Source: Bacteroidia bacterium
Lineage (GTDB): Bacteria; Bacteroidota; Bacteroidia; AKYH767-A; OLB10
Direction: 5' to 3'
Length of the DNA stretch: 49,859 nucleotides
NCBI GenBank assembly: GCA_020847635.1
Contig: JADLBQ010000070.1
Coordinates: 1 to 49,859, forward strand
Below are positions 27,164-36,388 of this stretch, one piece after another. Made by a program: the position numbers and the translations under genes. Positions within the stretch are counted from its first letter, which is position 1, and each line of letters opens with the position of its first letter. Below the pieces are notes generated by a model, which saw only the letters and a program-made list of their open reading frames with translations, ran no database searches and was not told where the DNA came from.

Positions 27164-27570
27164 TCAAGTGTCTTTTCCTGACACAATTCAATTAATACTC
27201 CACCTGTTGATTTTGGATGGATAAAGCAAACCAGTTTATTGTCAGCGCCATCTTTAGGTTCATCATTTAATAATCTGAAGCCTTCATTGCTAAGCTTTCT
27301 CATTTCTGCTTTGATATCATCAACATCAAAAGCAACATGATGAATTCCTTCTCCTCTTGATTCAATAAATTTTGCAATGGGGCTGTCAGGCCGGGTTGCC
27401 TGCAACAACTCAATTTTATTAGTACCGGTTTTAAAAAATGCAGTAATGACCCCTTCACTCTCTACCTGTTCTGTTTTATAGCAAGGCTGACCAAGAAGTA
27501 ATTCATATTTTGAAATAGCTTCTGTGAGGTTTTTGACAGCAATCCCCAGGTGTTCAATTTTGTTCATCAT
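27160..27570 (-). CDS. mce: Methylmalonyl-CoA epimerase
   Basis: Interconverts (R)- and (S)-methylmalonyl-CoA in propionate metabolism. 136 residues of the vicinal-oxygen-chelate fold in two beta-alpha-beta-beta-beta halves. Metal ligands fit the family: His in EHLGIAVKN near the N-terminus, His in GIHHVAFDVDD, and Glu in VLIELCQ near the C-terminus. The start overlaps the rhomboid gene end by 17 bases; a second ATG three bases downstream is an alternative. Works with methylmalonyl-CoA mutase and a biotin-dependent carboxylase, neither complete in this window. Confidence 0.93.
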   Translation of the reverse strand: MMNKIEHLGIAVKNLTEAISKYELLLGQPCYKTEQVESEGVITAFFKTGTNKIELLQATRPDSPIAKFIESRGEGIHHVAFDVDDIKAEMRKLSNEGFRLLNDEPKDGADNKLVCFIHPKSTGGVLIELCQEKTLD

Positions 27571-28264
27571 CAGTCTGATTGTTCTCTTGCGGCTTGTAAA
27601 TATACCGGATTACAGGTTGGTGAGATTCAGGAAGAATTGAATTATTTGTTTCTTCCGGATTGTTGAGATCCTCCTCTTCATTTTCCCAGTCATATTGCTG
27701 CCTTTGTAATCCAACTCTCCGGTAATAGAAGGCTATAAGAGTGCCAGCCATTAATCCGGAAAGATGTGCCTCCCAACTCATTTTAACCATAAAAGGTAAA
27801 ATACCCCAAATCAGGCCTCCATATAAGAAAACCACAACCAGTGAAACAGCCATTAGTCCGGTATGTCTTCTCAGTATACCGCTGATAAACAAAAAAGCAG
27901 TAAGTCCATAAACAATACCGCTGGCACCAATATGAAAAGCATCCCTGCCACTCAACCACAGCCAGAATCCACTCAGCATATAGATCCAGATGAAGCTACG
28001 CAACCAAAGTTCATGATAGAAATAAATAAGCAATGCTCCAAGTATAAACAGCGGAATGCTATTGGAAATCAGATGTTCCCAGTCTTCATGAATCAAAGGT
28101 GAAGTAAGAATACCTTTTAAACCTGAAGCAATTCTTGGGTAAACTCCCCAGGATACAAAGGAAAGGTTAGTATAGACTTCAATAATCTTAATAATCCAGA
28201 GCAAAGTGATGAAAAGCAGAGGAAACAAAATACTTGCAATAATTTTATGTTTTTCAGAAGTCAT
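27554..28264 (-). CDS. Rhomboid family intramembrane serine protease
   Basis: 236 residues with six or so transmembrane segments in the first 190 residues. The catalytic pair is visible: Ser115 in the HIGASGIVYG motif (GxSG) and His167 in SWEAHLSGLMAG. His64 and Asn68 in HEDWEHLISNS form the usual oxyanion region. A cytoplasmic tail of about 50 residues, rich in Glu, Asn and Pro, follows. Bacterial rhomboids cleave membrane proteins within or near the bilayer; the substrate is unknown. It overlaps mce by 17 bases and is divergent from the Omp28 gene. Confidence 0.92.
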   Translation of the reverse strand: MTSEKHKIIASILFPLLFITLLWIIKIIEVYTNLSFVSWGVYPRIASGLKGILTSPLIHEDWEHLISNSIPLFILGALLIYFYHELWLRSFIWIYMLSGFWLWLSGRDAFHIGASGIVYGLTAFLFISGILRRHTGLMAVSLVVVFLYGGLIWGILPFMVKMSWEAHLSGLMAGTLIAFYYRRVGLQRQQYDWENEEEDLNNPEETNNSILPESHQPVIRYIYKPQENNQTDDEQN

Positions 28265-28310
28265 TAATCGGATTAAACACGAAATTAGCCAATCGGTTTA
28301 ATCTGTCATG

Positions 28311-28352
28311 TAACTTTGGTGGCTGAAATCTGACGAAAGAATTTTACTTTTG
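28311..28352 (+). promoter_or_regulatory. Two candidate -7 elements before the Omp28 gene
   Basis: TAACTTTG (28311-28318) and TACTTTTG (28345-28352) both fit TAnnTTTG. The second ends only 5 bases before the first ATG (28358), which would make that ATG almost leaderless. The first leaves a normal leader of about 35-40 bases. Neither has a well-spaced TTG. Confidence 0.35.
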
Positions 28353-28357
28353 CTCAA

Positions 28358-29257
28358 ATGACTATGATAAATAAGAGATTACTCTACTTGTTTTTTCTAC
28401 TTTTAGTTCTGACGGGCTGCGATGTCATTGATGGCCCAACACGACAGGAGGCAAATAACCAGAATCCGCTGCCTCAGGATTCGGTTGTCAAGAAGGTCTT
28501 TCTTGAGGATTATACAGGTCATACTTGCGGAAATTGTCCTGCAGCAGCCAGGTTAATTTATAATACCATTAAGCCGATGTACGGAGATAGGGTGGTTTCC
28601 CTGGGAGTTCATGCTGGTTATTTTGCTGAAACCTGTCCGCCACATACATATCCAAGTAATTCGGCCTGGCCTGCTTATTCTACAGATTTTAATACTCCGG
28701 CAGGCACCCGGTGGTTTGATGATTACAATATTCAGTTCAGTCCTAATGGAATGGTTAACCGGGTTAAAGTGGGCGGTAATTTTGCTGTTGCTACACCACA
28801 ATGGACTGTACGGGTAGCTGCTCTTCTGCAACTGCCGCCTGAAATGGGAATTCAAATTACAGCTGATTATGATGCTTCAGATCGCTTAGTATCAACAACA
28901 GCAGTTGTAAAAACAATAAAGGACATTAATGCAACTTGTAATTTGGTCCTTTGCATTGCCGAAGATAATGTGAAAGACTGGCAACTGGATTATGACATCA
29001 ATCCGTCAGTTCCTCCAAATTATAAAAATAATCCTGATTACATTCATCGGTTTGTATTAAGGGCAGCGGTGAATGGTACAGAAGGATTCGGTGAGCAAAT
29101 TATTGCCGGTAATGCTTCAACAGGAACAGTTGTTTCAAAATCATACAGTTATACACTGCCTGTCTCATGGAATGCAGATGAATGCTACATAATTGCATTT
29201 GTTTATGATGCAACGACTAAGGAAGTCTTGCAGGTAGAAGAAATCCGCTTGAAGTGA
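28358..29257 (+). CDS. Omp28-related outer membrane lipoprotein
   Basis: 299 residues with a lipoprotein signal: hydrophobic core and lipobox LTGC with Cys near residue 22. The mature part starts with a CxxC-containing segment, EDYTGHTCGNCPAA, which is the hallmark of the Omp28 family and resembles a thioredoxin-type active site, and continues as a beta-rich domain. In the Porphyromonas relative the protein is surface exposed; its role is not settled. The second ATG at 28364 gives an equally good signal. The next gene overlaps by four bases (GTGA), indicating a two-gene operon. Confidence 0.82.
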   Translation: MTMINKRLLYLFFLLLVLTGCDVIDGPTRQEANNQNPLPQDSVVKKVFLEDYTGHTCGNCPAAARLIYNTIKPMYGDRVVSLGVHAGYFAETCPPHTYPSNSAWPAYSTDFNTPAGTRWFDDYNIQFSPNGMVNRVKVGGNFAVATPQWTVRVAALLQLPPEMGIQITADYDASDRLVSTTAVVKTIKDINATCNLVLCIAEDNVKDWQLDYDINPSVPPNYKNNPDYIHRFVLRAAVNGTEGFGEQIIAGNASTGTVVSKSYSYTLPVSWNADECYIIAFVYDATTKEVLQVEEIRLK

Positions 29258-29862
29258 TTCGAATTACACTGCTGTTTCTACTATTGACCTTTTACGGGAA
29301 TGCTCAGCGATTTGACTCAGGAATTCAGATTGGGGCAATTGCCAGTCAGCTATCAGGTGACCAGGCAGCAGGCTATGATAAACCTGGCTTTGAAGTTGGA
29401 GGGATGGTGTCAACCCAACTTAATGATAAATCTAATTTAGGCTTTCAGCTGATGTATATCCAAAAAGGAAGCCGTAAAGCACAGCACCCTGAAATCGGAG
29501 ATTATACATTTTACCGTTCACGTTTAAATTATGTCCAGGTGCCTTTATTCTTTCAATACCAATTCTCGAATAAAATTTCATTTGAGGCTGCTACCGGACT
29601 GGCAATGTTGCTGGGTAGTGAAGAAGAAGATCAGTACGGAAAAATTGAAGACCGCAAAGCTTTTTCAAGACTTGAGTGGATAGCAACTATCAGTATGAAT
29701 TATTTACTGTTTGAAAATTTCCAGCTTATTCTGGGAGCTGAGAATTCTGTATTACCCGTACGCAGATATGACGGAACTGAACTTTACCGTCTTGACAAGG
29801 ATCAGTATAATTCATTGCTGCGCTTTGCAGCAAGGTTCAAAATTAAACCAACGCAAGAATAA
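29254..29862 (+). CDS. Outer membrane beta-barrel protein (PorT-like porin family)
   Basis: 202 residues: a signal peptide (about 1-17, ending YGNAQ) and an eight-strand-type barrel with repeated alternating hydrophobic strands, including GFQLMYIQKGSRK and VQVPLFFQYQFSNKISFEAATGLAM, typical of the outer membrane protein beta-barrel 2 group. The start is GTG at 29254, overlapping the Omp28 stop by four bases. Product likely acts with the Omp28 lipoprotein at the cell surface; this is inferred from coupling. Confidence 0.8.
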   Translation: MIRITLLFLLLTFYGNAQRFDSGIQIGAIASQLSGDQAAGYDKPGFEVGGMVSTQLNDKSNLGFQLMYIQKGSRKAQHPEIGDYTFYRSRLNYVQVPLFFQYQFSNKISFEAATGLAMLLGSEEEDQYGKIEDRKAFSRLEWIATISMNYLLFENFQLILGAENSVLPVRRYDGTELYRLDKDQYNSLLRFAARFKIKPTQE

Positions 29863-29878
29863 TCGGGAAATAGATCAC

Positions 29879-30928
29879 TCAGACTCCTTTTTTTATAAAG
29901 GCATCCCATCCCAATGCTTTTAAATCAATTTCCTGTTTTTGCTGGTCAAGCATCTTGTATCCCTTACTGGATTCAGTTATTGATCCAATAATGTGAACAT
30001 CCTTCAGTGTTTTTATCTTTTCCTTATCATCAGGATGAACTGTGAATAGCAATTCGTAGTCTTCTCCGCCATTCAGAGCACAGGTGACAGGATTAATATT
30101 AAATTCTTCAGCAAGTTCAGCAGTCTTCATGTCAATTGGAATTCTGTTCTCCAGGATTTGGCAGCCAGTTCTGCTTTGCGTACACAGATGAAGCAATTCA
30201 CTTGCAAGCCCGTCACTGATGTCAATCATTGAAGTAGGCCTAATGCCTGTTTGTTTCAACAGTTCAATAATGTCTTTACGAGCTTCAGGTTTAAGCTGCC
30301 GTTCTAATAAGTAATCATAGCCGGTAATATCTGGTTGAATTTCAGGATTTTCAAGAAATATTCTTTTTTCTCTGGTTAATAACTGTAATCCCAGATAGGC
30401 AGCTCCCAGATCACCTGTTACACAAATAAGATCTTGTAATTTAGCTTGATTACGGTAAACGATATCTTCACTTGCAGCCTGTCCGATGGCTGTAATTGAA
30501 AGAACCAGCCCGGATGCAGATGAATTTGTATCACCGCCAGCCAGGTCAACTTTATATTGAGAACAAGCCAGGTTAATCCCTGAATAAATTTCTTCAATCG
30601 CTTCTAATGAAAAACGGTTAGACACAGCAATGGACACCAGGACCTGTTGAGGGATAGCATTCATAGCATAGATATCCGACAAGTTAACGACAATTGCCTT
30701 ATATCCCAGGTGCTTTAAGGGAGTAAATGACAGGTCAAAGTGCACATTTTCTAATAACATATCAGTGGTAATGACGGTCATCTGGCTCTTGTTGTCTATC
30801 ACAGCAGCATCGTCTCCAATTCCTTTTATAGTTGAACGGTTATGAACTTTTACACTTTTGGCAATCAGGTTAATTAATCCAAACTCACCCAGTGAACTCA
30901 GTTCTGTGCGGTTATTCTGTTTTGTCAT
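29879..30928 (-). CDS. thiL: Thiamine-monophosphate kinase
   Basis: Phosphorylates thiamine monophosphate to the active diphosphate. 349 residues of the PurM/AIR-synthase fold: KGIGDDAAVID near residue 37, TTDMLLENVHFDL, NLSDIYAMNA with GGDTNSS downstream, and the later DISDGLASELLHLC and LNGGEDYELLFTV blocks all match ThiL. It is convergent with the beta-barrel gene and divergent from the suf operon. Confidence 0.95.
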   Translation of the reverse strand: MTKQNNRTELSSLGEFGLINLIAKSVKVHNRSTIKGIGDDAAVIDNKSQMTVITTDMLLENVHFDLSFTPLKHLGYKAIVVNLSDIYAMNAIPQQVLVSIAVSNRFSLEAIEEIYSGINLACSQYKVDLAGGDTNSSASGLVLSITAIGQAASEDIVYRNQAKLQDLICVTGDLGAAYLGLQLLTREKRIFLENPEIQPDITGYDYLLERQLKPEARKDIIELLKQTGIRPTSMIDISDGLASELLHLCTQSRTGCQILENRIPIDMKTAELAEEFNINPVTCALNGGEDYELLFTVHPDDKEKIKTLKDVHIIGSITESSKGYKMLDQQKQEIDLKALGWDAFIKKGV

Positions 30929-31005
30929 AATCTATGGCGAAAGTAGCAAAGCAGATCTGATAATTCCTTGAACAGCAACAAAGACCAAAATATCTGTAAC
31001 TGCCC

Positions 31006-31037
31006 TTTTGACTGTTTAAGTTAATGAATTATCTTTG
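31006..31037 (+). promoter_or_regulatory. suf operon promoter P1
   Basis: TTTTG (31006-31010), a 19-base spacer, and TATCTTTG (31030-31037): a near-perfect Bacteroidota promoter. Transcription should start near 31044, giving a leader of about 140 bases before sufB that includes a 24-codon ORF and an inverted repeat. Confidence 0.75.
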
Positions 31038-31116
31038 CGATGAATTTATAATAATGAGCAGTGAGATAAACAGCTGTTCATCCGGGATGGTTGATGTTAA
31101 AGTGAAAAATTTCAGA

Positions 31117-31144
31117 TTGACAAGTTAGATCAGCCATAATTTTT
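31117..31144 (+). promoter_or_regulatory. Possible second suf promoter P2
   Basis: TTG (31117-31119), 17 bases, then TAATTTTT (31137-31144), one base off the TAnnTTTG box. Transcription would start near 31151, so the inverted repeat at 31162-31176 would lie just downstream of the start. Confidence 0.3.
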
Positions 31145-31161
31145 TTATCTGAATTTAAATA

Positions 31162-31176
31162 TTAGAACAATTCTAA
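31162..31176 (+). promoter_or_regulatory. Fur/PerR-like 7-1-7 operator before sufB
   Basis: TTAGAACAATTCTAA is a 15-base inverted repeat with 7-1-7 geometry (one mismatch in the seventh pair), the form known for Fur/PerR boxes. It ends 10 bases before the sufB ATG. Iron- or peroxide-responsive repression of a suf operon is a known theme in bacteria; that this site binds a Fur-family protein is inference. Confidence 0.4.
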
Positions 31177-31186
31177 ATAGTAAAAA

Positions 31187-32629
31187 ATGAGTGAAGACCA
31201 GAAAATACTTGACAGTGTTACGCAAAGTGAGTATAAATGGGGTTTCGAATCAAAGATTGAGGTTGAAACAGCACCTAAGGGGCTGAATGAAGATATCATT
31301 CGTTTTATTTCACAAAAGAAAAACGAACCGGAATGGATGCTTGAATTCAGACTGAAAAGTTACCGTTCATGGCTAAAAATGACTGAACCCGACTGGGCAC
31401 ATATTCAATATCCAACGATTAATTTTCAGGATATTATCTATTATGCAGCTCCAAAACAGCAGCCGCAGCTGAAGAGCCTGGATGAACTGGATCCTGAAAT
31501 AAAGAAGACTTTTGATAAACTGGGAATTTCATTAGAAGAACAAAAGCGGCTTTCCAATGTTGCCGTTGATGCCGTTATAGACTCGGTGTCTGTGAAAACA
31601 ACATTCCAGTCAAAGCTGGCTGAGTTGGGTATAATATTCTGCTCTTTTAGCGAAGCTGTTCAGATGCATCCGGAGCTTGTAAAAAAATACCTGGGAAGTG
31701 TTGTGCCTCCAACAGATAATTTTTTTGCAGCACTGAATAGTGCTGTATTCACCGATGGCTCATTTTGCTATATACCCAAAGGCGTACGTTGCCCGATGGA
31801 ACTGAGTACTTACTTCCGGATCAACACAGCCGGAACAGGTCAGTTTGAAAGAACATTAATAATAGCCGATGAAGGAGGGTATGCAAGTTATCTTGAAGGG
31901 TGCACTGCCCCTAAGAGAGATGAGAATCAGTTGCATGCAGCAGTGGTTGAAATTTATGCCCATAAAGATGCAGAGGTAAAATATTCAACCGTTCAGAACT
32001 GGTTCCCGGGAGATAAAGAAGGTAAGGGAGGAGTTTTCAATTTTGTGACTAAGAGAGGTATGGCACTTGAAAATGCAAAAATCAGCTGGACACAGGTTGA
32101 AACCGGAAGTGCTATCACCTGGAAATATCCAAGCGTAATTTTGAAAGGTGATAACAGTGTAGGTGAGTTCTATTCTGTTGCTGTTACCAATAACTGGCAG
32201 CAAGCTGATACCGGTACAAAAATGGTTCACCTGGGTAAGAATACTCGGAGCACAATTGTTAGCAAAGGAATTAGTGCAGGCAGAAGTAATAACAGCTACC
32301 GCGGTTTGGTACGAGTTAACCGAAAGGCTGAGAATGCCAGAAATTTTTCGCAATGCGATTCATTGCTTATAGGCGATAAATGTGGTGCACATACATTCCC
32401 TTACCTAGAAATAGCTAATCCAACTGCACAAGTTGAACATGAAGCAACAACAAGCAAAGTTGGCGAAGATCAGATCTTCTATTGCAATCAACGGGGTCTT
32501 TCAACCGAAGATGCCGTTAATCTTATTGTAAACGGCTTCTGTAAACGGGTTTTAAACGAACTGCCAATGGAGTTTGCGGTTGAAGCCCAGAAGCTGTTAG
32601 CTGTTTCACTTGAAGGAAGTGTCGGATAG
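31187..32629 (+). CDS. sufB: Fe-S cluster assembly scaffold SufB
   Basis: SufB forms with SufC and SufD the SufBC2D scaffold on which Fe-S clusters are built. 480 residues, the family's usual length. The SufB beta-helix core contains [19 protein letters not shown], the LEGCTAP block, and the C-terminal cysteine/histidine region around [13 protein letters not shown]. It is the first of five genes in the order sufB-C-D-S-E; there is no sufA and no visible regulator gene beside it. Confidence 0.98.
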   Translation: MSEDQKILDSVTQSEYKWGFESKIEVETAPKGLNEDIIRFISQKKNEPEWMLEFRLKSYRSWLKMTEPDWAHIQYPTINFQDIIYYAAPKQQPQLKSLDELDPEIKKTFDKLGISLEEQKRLSNVAVDAVIDSVSVKTTFQSKLAELGIIFCSFSEAVQMHPELVKKYLGSVVPPTDNFFAALNSAVFTDGSFCYIPKGVRCPMELSTYFRINTAGTGQFERTLIIADEGGYASYLEGCTAPKRDENQLHAAVVEIYAHKDAEVKYSTVQNWFPGDKEGKGGVFNFVTKRGMALENAKISWTQVETGSAITWKYPSVILKGDNSVGEFYSVAVTNNWQQADTGTKMVHLGKNTRSTIVSKGISAGRSNNSYRGLVRVNRKAENARNFSQCDSLLIGDKCGAHTFPYLEIANPTAQVEHEATTSKVGEDQIFYCNQRGLSTEDAVNLIVNGFCKRVLNELPMEFAVEAQKLLAVSLEGSVG

Positions 32630-32671
32630 AATAATTTAGAATCCTGAATTAAATTTTATAACTTTACAAAT

Positions 32672-33433
32672 ATGATGTTAGAAATAAGAAATCTGCATGC
32701 TTTAATTGAAGGGCGTGAGATTCTGAAAGGACTTGGGCTTACAGTTAAACCAGGAGAAGTGCATGCCATTATGGGGCCTAATGGCTCTGGGAAAAGCACA
32801 CTTGCCTCAGTTATTGCTGGTCGTGAAAATTATGAAGTAACAGAGGGTGAAATTCTTTTTAATAATGAAAATCTTCTCGAACTTGCTCCTGAAGAAAGAG
32901 CACAGAAAGGAATTTTTCTGGCTTTTCAGTATCCGGTTGAAATTCCCGGTATCAGCAATGCTACTTTCCTTAAAGAGGCAGTGAATTCCATTCGCAAAGC
33001 AAAAGGAGAAAAGCCAATGGATTCAAAACACTTCCTTCAGTTGATGCAGGAAAAAATGAAGTTGGTGAATATTGACAAGACAATGACCCAGCGTAGTGTG
33101 AATGAGGGATTCAGTGGGGGTGAGAAAAAGCGGAATGAAATATTTCAGATGGCTATGCTGGATCCCAGGTTATGTATTCTGGATGAAACCGACTCCGGTC
33201 TTGATATTGATGCATTGCGTATAGTAGCTAATGGCGTTAATGCAATGAGAAGTAAAGACAGATCATTTCTGGTGGTAACTCATTACCAACGATTGCTTGA
33301 CTATATTGTACCTGACTTTGTACATGTCTTATATGAAGGGAAAATTGTAAAAAGCGGAACTAAAGAGCTTGCCCTTGAACTTGAAGAGAAAGGCTATGAT
33401 TGGATTAAATCACACGAAACGGTTAGTCAGTAA
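32672..33433 (+). CDS. sufC: Fe-S cluster assembly ATPase SufC
   Basis: ABC-type ATPase that drives shape change of the SufBC2D complex. 253 residues with Walker [11 protein letters not shown], the Q-loop FLAFQYP, signature [11 protein letters not shown], Walker [13 protein letters not shown] (typical of SufC, with DETDSGLD) and the switch His in VTHYQR. The start can be either of two consecutive ATGs at 32672 and 32675. It follows sufB by 42 bases and precedes sufD by 3. Confidence 0.98.
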   Translation: MMLEIRNLHALIEGREILKGLGLTVKPGEVHAIMGPNGSGKSTLASVIAGRENYEVTEGEILFNNENLLELAPEERAQKGIFLAFQYPVEIPGISNATFLKEAVNSIRKAKGEKPMDSKHFLQLMQEKMKLVNIDKTMTQRSVNEGFSGGEKKRNEIFQMAMLDPRLCILDETDSGLDIDALRIVANGVNAMRSKDRSFLVVTHYQRLLDYIVPDFVHVLYEGKIVKSGTKELALELEEKGYDWIKSHETVSQ

Positions 33434-33436
33434 GTT

Positions 33437-34720
33437 ATGGAAGTATCTCCCGAAATATTTGTAGAACAATTTAAAAAAGCAGGGAATCCGTTAGGAAAAA
33501 TCCAGCAGGAAGCAATTGAATCATTTAAAAAAGCAGGTATTCCGCATGTTAAGCTGGAAGAGTTCCGACACACCAATATTGTACCTGCATTTGCAAAGAA
33601 TTTTTCATTCGAACAAAAGGAACATACTTATTCAGCTGAGAGCCTGATTAAAAAACTTCCGGTTAGCAGCATTGAGAATACAGTTATCATTGAAAACGGA
33701 GAACTTAGCAAAGTCCTACCAACAGCCAGCGGAATTGAAGTTGTTTCACTCAATAAAAATACAAGCCATCAGCAGTTTGAAAAACATTTTTCAAAATATG
33801 CTGACCTGAAGAGTGATTCATTAGCTGCATTAAATACGGCCATGGCCAAATCCTGCATTCTGGTCGGTATTGCAGCAAATCAGCAGGTTGAAAAACCCTT
33901 GAATATTGTTTTAATCTCTTCTGCAACGGATCAGGCTTCCTTTATACCGGTTAGATTACTGTTTCTGGCAGATAAAAACTCATCAACCCTGGTTCATCTT
34001 TTCCAGATTTCAGCTTCTGAAAATGGTGAAACACTAACCAGCATCGTTACAGAAGCCTTCACCGATGAAAATGCCCGGCTTGAGGTAGAATACATTCAGC
34101 AGGAGAATAATAAATCCAATACACTGAGTAACACTTATGTTGAATCAGCAGCCAATTCATTTTTCAAAATTCACACCATTACTCTTGGAGGAGTTCTGGT
34201 GCGGAATAAGCTGCGAATTCGATTGAACGGGCAGGGAAGTGAAGCTTATTTTAACGGTCTTTATTTACCGGATGATAGAATGCATGTTGATAATTATACC
34301 AATGTTATCCATGCAGTTCCCAATTGCACCAGTAACCAGACTTACCGGGGAGTGATTTCAGACGAAGCACATGGCGTATTTTGCGGAAGAATTGTTGTTG
34401 AACAGGATGCTCAGAAAACTCAGGCATATCAGTCAAATAAAAATATTCTTGTTGGGAACCATGCGATGGTTAATTCTAAGCCCCAGCTTGAAATTTATGC
34501 TGATGATGTGAAGTGTACCCATGGTGCAACAACGGGCCGGTTAGACAGTAATGCCCTGTTTTATCTTCGGGCCAGGGGTATTAATGAGCAACGTGCCCGT
34601 GCCTTATTAATAACTGCTTTTGCTTCGGATGTTCTTCAGCAAACAACAGATCCTGCGCTGCATCAGTTCCTGATTGAACAGATTACGCTCAAGCTTTCGG
34701 TTAATAATCTATGCAAATGA
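33437..34720 (+). CDS. sufD: Fe-S cluster assembly protein SufD
   Basis: Structural paralogue of SufB in the SufBC2D complex, required for iron entry. 427 residues: a helical N-terminal part, with EEFRHTNI near residue 40, then the beta-helix, including YFNGLYLPDDRMHVDNYT and the conserved SNQTYRGVISDEAHGVF and HGATTGRLD blocks. The end overlaps the start of sufS by 10 bases, supporting one operon. Confidence 0.97.
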   Translation: MEVSPEIFVEQFKKAGNPLGKIQQEAIESFKKAGIPHVKLEEFRHTNIVPAFAKNFSFEQKEHTYSAESLIKKLPVSSIENTVIIENGELSKVLPTASGIEVVSLNKNTSHQQFEKHFSKYADLKSDSLAALNTAMAKSCILVGIAANQQVEKPLNIVLISSATDQASFIPVRLLFLADKNSSTLVHLFQISASENGETLTSIVTEAFTDENARLEVEYIQQENNKSNTLSNTYVESAANSFFKIHTITLGGVLVRNKLRIRLNGQGSEAYFNGLYLPDDRMHVDNYTNVIHAVPNCTSNQTYRGVISDEAHGVFCGRIVVEQDAQKTQAYQSNKNILVGNHAMVNSKPQLEIYADDVKCTHGATTGRLDSNALFYLRARGINEQRARALLITAFASDVLQQTTDPALHQFLIEQITLKLSVNNLCK

Positions 34721-35970
34721 CTGCTGAAACGATCCGGAGTTTAACAAATGAGGAAATCAGTCTGATTCGAAAAGAATTTCCGGTACTTCAGCAGAAGATA
34801 TACGGTAAACCGTTAGTTTATTTCGATAACGCAGCAACAGCTCAAAAGCCTGATGCAGTCATTAAATCACTGACAGAATTTTATTCTGAATATAATTCCA
34901 ATATTCATCGGGGAGTTCATTTTCTTAGCCAGAAAGCATCGGATGCATATGAACAGGTTCGTGAGAAAGTACGCAACTTTATTCATGCTGAAAGTGAATC
35001 AGAAGTAGTTTTTACTAGAGGGACAACAGAAAGTATAAATCTGGTTGCCCAGTCATTCGGAAAGGCATTTGTAACAGAAGGGGATGAAGTAATAATTTCA
35101 GCCATGGAACATCATAGCAATATTGTTCCCTGGCAAATGATGTGTGAAGAACGAAAGGCGGTTTTGCGGGTAATTCCGATAAATGAAAAGGGCGAGTTAC
35201 TGACTGATGAACTGGAGAAGACCTTGAATTCAAAAACAAAAATTATTTCAGTAGTTCATATCTCAAATTCACTAGGAACGGTAAATCCGGTTAAGAAGCT
35301 GATAGCGCAGGCTCATCGCAGGGAAGTTCCTGTCCTGATTGATGCTGCACAATCCATAGCTCATGAGCAGATTGATGTTAACGACCTTGATTGTGATTTC
35401 ATGGCTTTCAGCAGTCATAAAATGCTGGGACCTACCGGTGTTGGTGTATTATATGCAAAGAGAAAATGGCTTGAAGCACTTCCACCTTACCAGGGTGGAG
35501 GGGATATGATTTCAGGAGTTTCTTTTGAGAAGACAACCTATAATGAAATTCCGTTCCGGTTTGAAGCAGGCACTCAGAATATTGCAGATGTTATTGCATT
35601 TGGTACATCCATTGACTACCTGCAGTCACTTGACAGAAAAAGGCTGTTGTTCTATGAGCATCAGTTGCTCAGCTATGCCACTGAAAGAATTAAGGAGGTT
35701 GAAGGGATTCGAATAATCGGAACAGCTTCAGAAAAATCCGGAATTTTATCTTTTTTGATCAAAGGTGGTAATGCAATGGATATCGGAATGTATCTGGATA
35801 CCCAGGGAATTGCAGTTAGGACGGGTCATCACTGCACCCAGCCGGTAATGAATTTCTTTAAGATTCCGGGAACAATCCGGGCATCATTTCTGTTTTATAA
35901 TACGATCTCTGAGATTGACATCTTTATTGAAGCTTTAAAAAAAGCTGCGCGGTTATTTCATAAAAAGTAA
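34711..35970 (+). CDS. sufS: Cysteine desulfurase SufS
   Basis: PLP enzyme that takes sulfur from cysteine and passes it to SufE as persulfide. 419 residues, type II desulfurase. The PLP lysine is in FSSHKMLGPTGVG, the His/Asp pocket is at AMEHHSNIVPWQ and LIDAAQS, and the persulfide-carrying Cys is in VRTGHHCTQPV. The reading frame starts within the end of sufD. A sulfur-acceptor gene, sufE, follows without a gap, the usual SufS-SufE pair. Confidence 0.97.
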   Translation: MQMTAETIRSLTNEEISLIRKEFPVLQQKIYGKPLVYFDNAATAQKPDAVIKSLTEFYSEYNSNIHRGVHFLSQKASDAYEQVREKVRNFIHAESESEVVFTRGTTESINLVAQSFGKAFVTEGDEVIISAMEHHSNIVPWQMMCEERKAVLRVIPINEKGELLTDELEKTLNSKTKIISVVHISNSLGTVNPVKKLIAQAHRREVPVLIDAAQSIAHEQIDVNDLDCDFMAFSSHKMLGPTGVGVLYAKRKWLEALPPYQGGGDMISGVSFEKTTYNEIPFRFEAGTQNIADVIAFGTSIDYLQSLDRKRLLFYEHQLLSYATERIKEVEGIRIIGTASEKSGILSFLIKGGNAMDIGMYLDTQGIAVRTGHHCTQPVMNFFKIPGTIRASFLFYNTISEIDIFIEALKKAARLFHKK

Positions 35971-35973
35971 TTG

Positions 35974-36384
35974 ATGAAATCATTAGCTGAAACGGAACAG
36001 GAAATTATTGATGATTTTACATTCTTTGAGAACTGGGAGGATAAGTATAATTATATAATTGAAATCGGCCAGCAACTACCTTCGCTCAATGACAAGTATA
36101 AGATTGATGAACTCAGGATACAAGGTTGTCAGAGCAGTGTTTGGCTTCATTGCTCAGAAAAGGATGGCCGAATCTATTTTGAGGCTGACAGTGACTCGGT
36201 TTTTGTTAAAGGAGAAATTGCCCTGCTGATTAAAGTTATGAGTGGAAAATTACCTGACGAGATCGTAAATGCAAAGCTTGGTTTTATTGATACCATCGGT
36301 CTTCGTCAGCAATTGTCAATGACCCGGGCTAACGGGCTGGCTAGTATGATTAGACGAATGAAGCAGTTTGCAGCAGGTGCCTGA
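35974..36384 (+). CDS. sufE: Cysteine desulfuration protein SufE
   Basis: Sulfur acceptor that stimulates SufS and hands sulfur to SufB. 136 residues. The acceptor cysteine lies in the conserved ELRIQGCQSSVWL segment near residue 49, and the C-terminal GLRQQLSMTRANGL block is also family-typical. The frame starts with TTG at 35971, but the adjacent ATG at 35974 is preferred. It is the last suf gene, convergent with the sigma-54 regulator gene with four bases between stops. Confidence 0.96.
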   Translation: MKSLAETEQEIIDDFTFFENWEDKYNYIIEIGQQLPSLNDKYKIDELRIQGCQSSVWLHCSEKDGRIYFEADSDSVFVKGEIALLIKVMSGKLPDEIVNAKLGFIDTIGLRQQLSMTRANGLASMIRRMKQFAAGA

Positions 36385-36388
36385 GACA

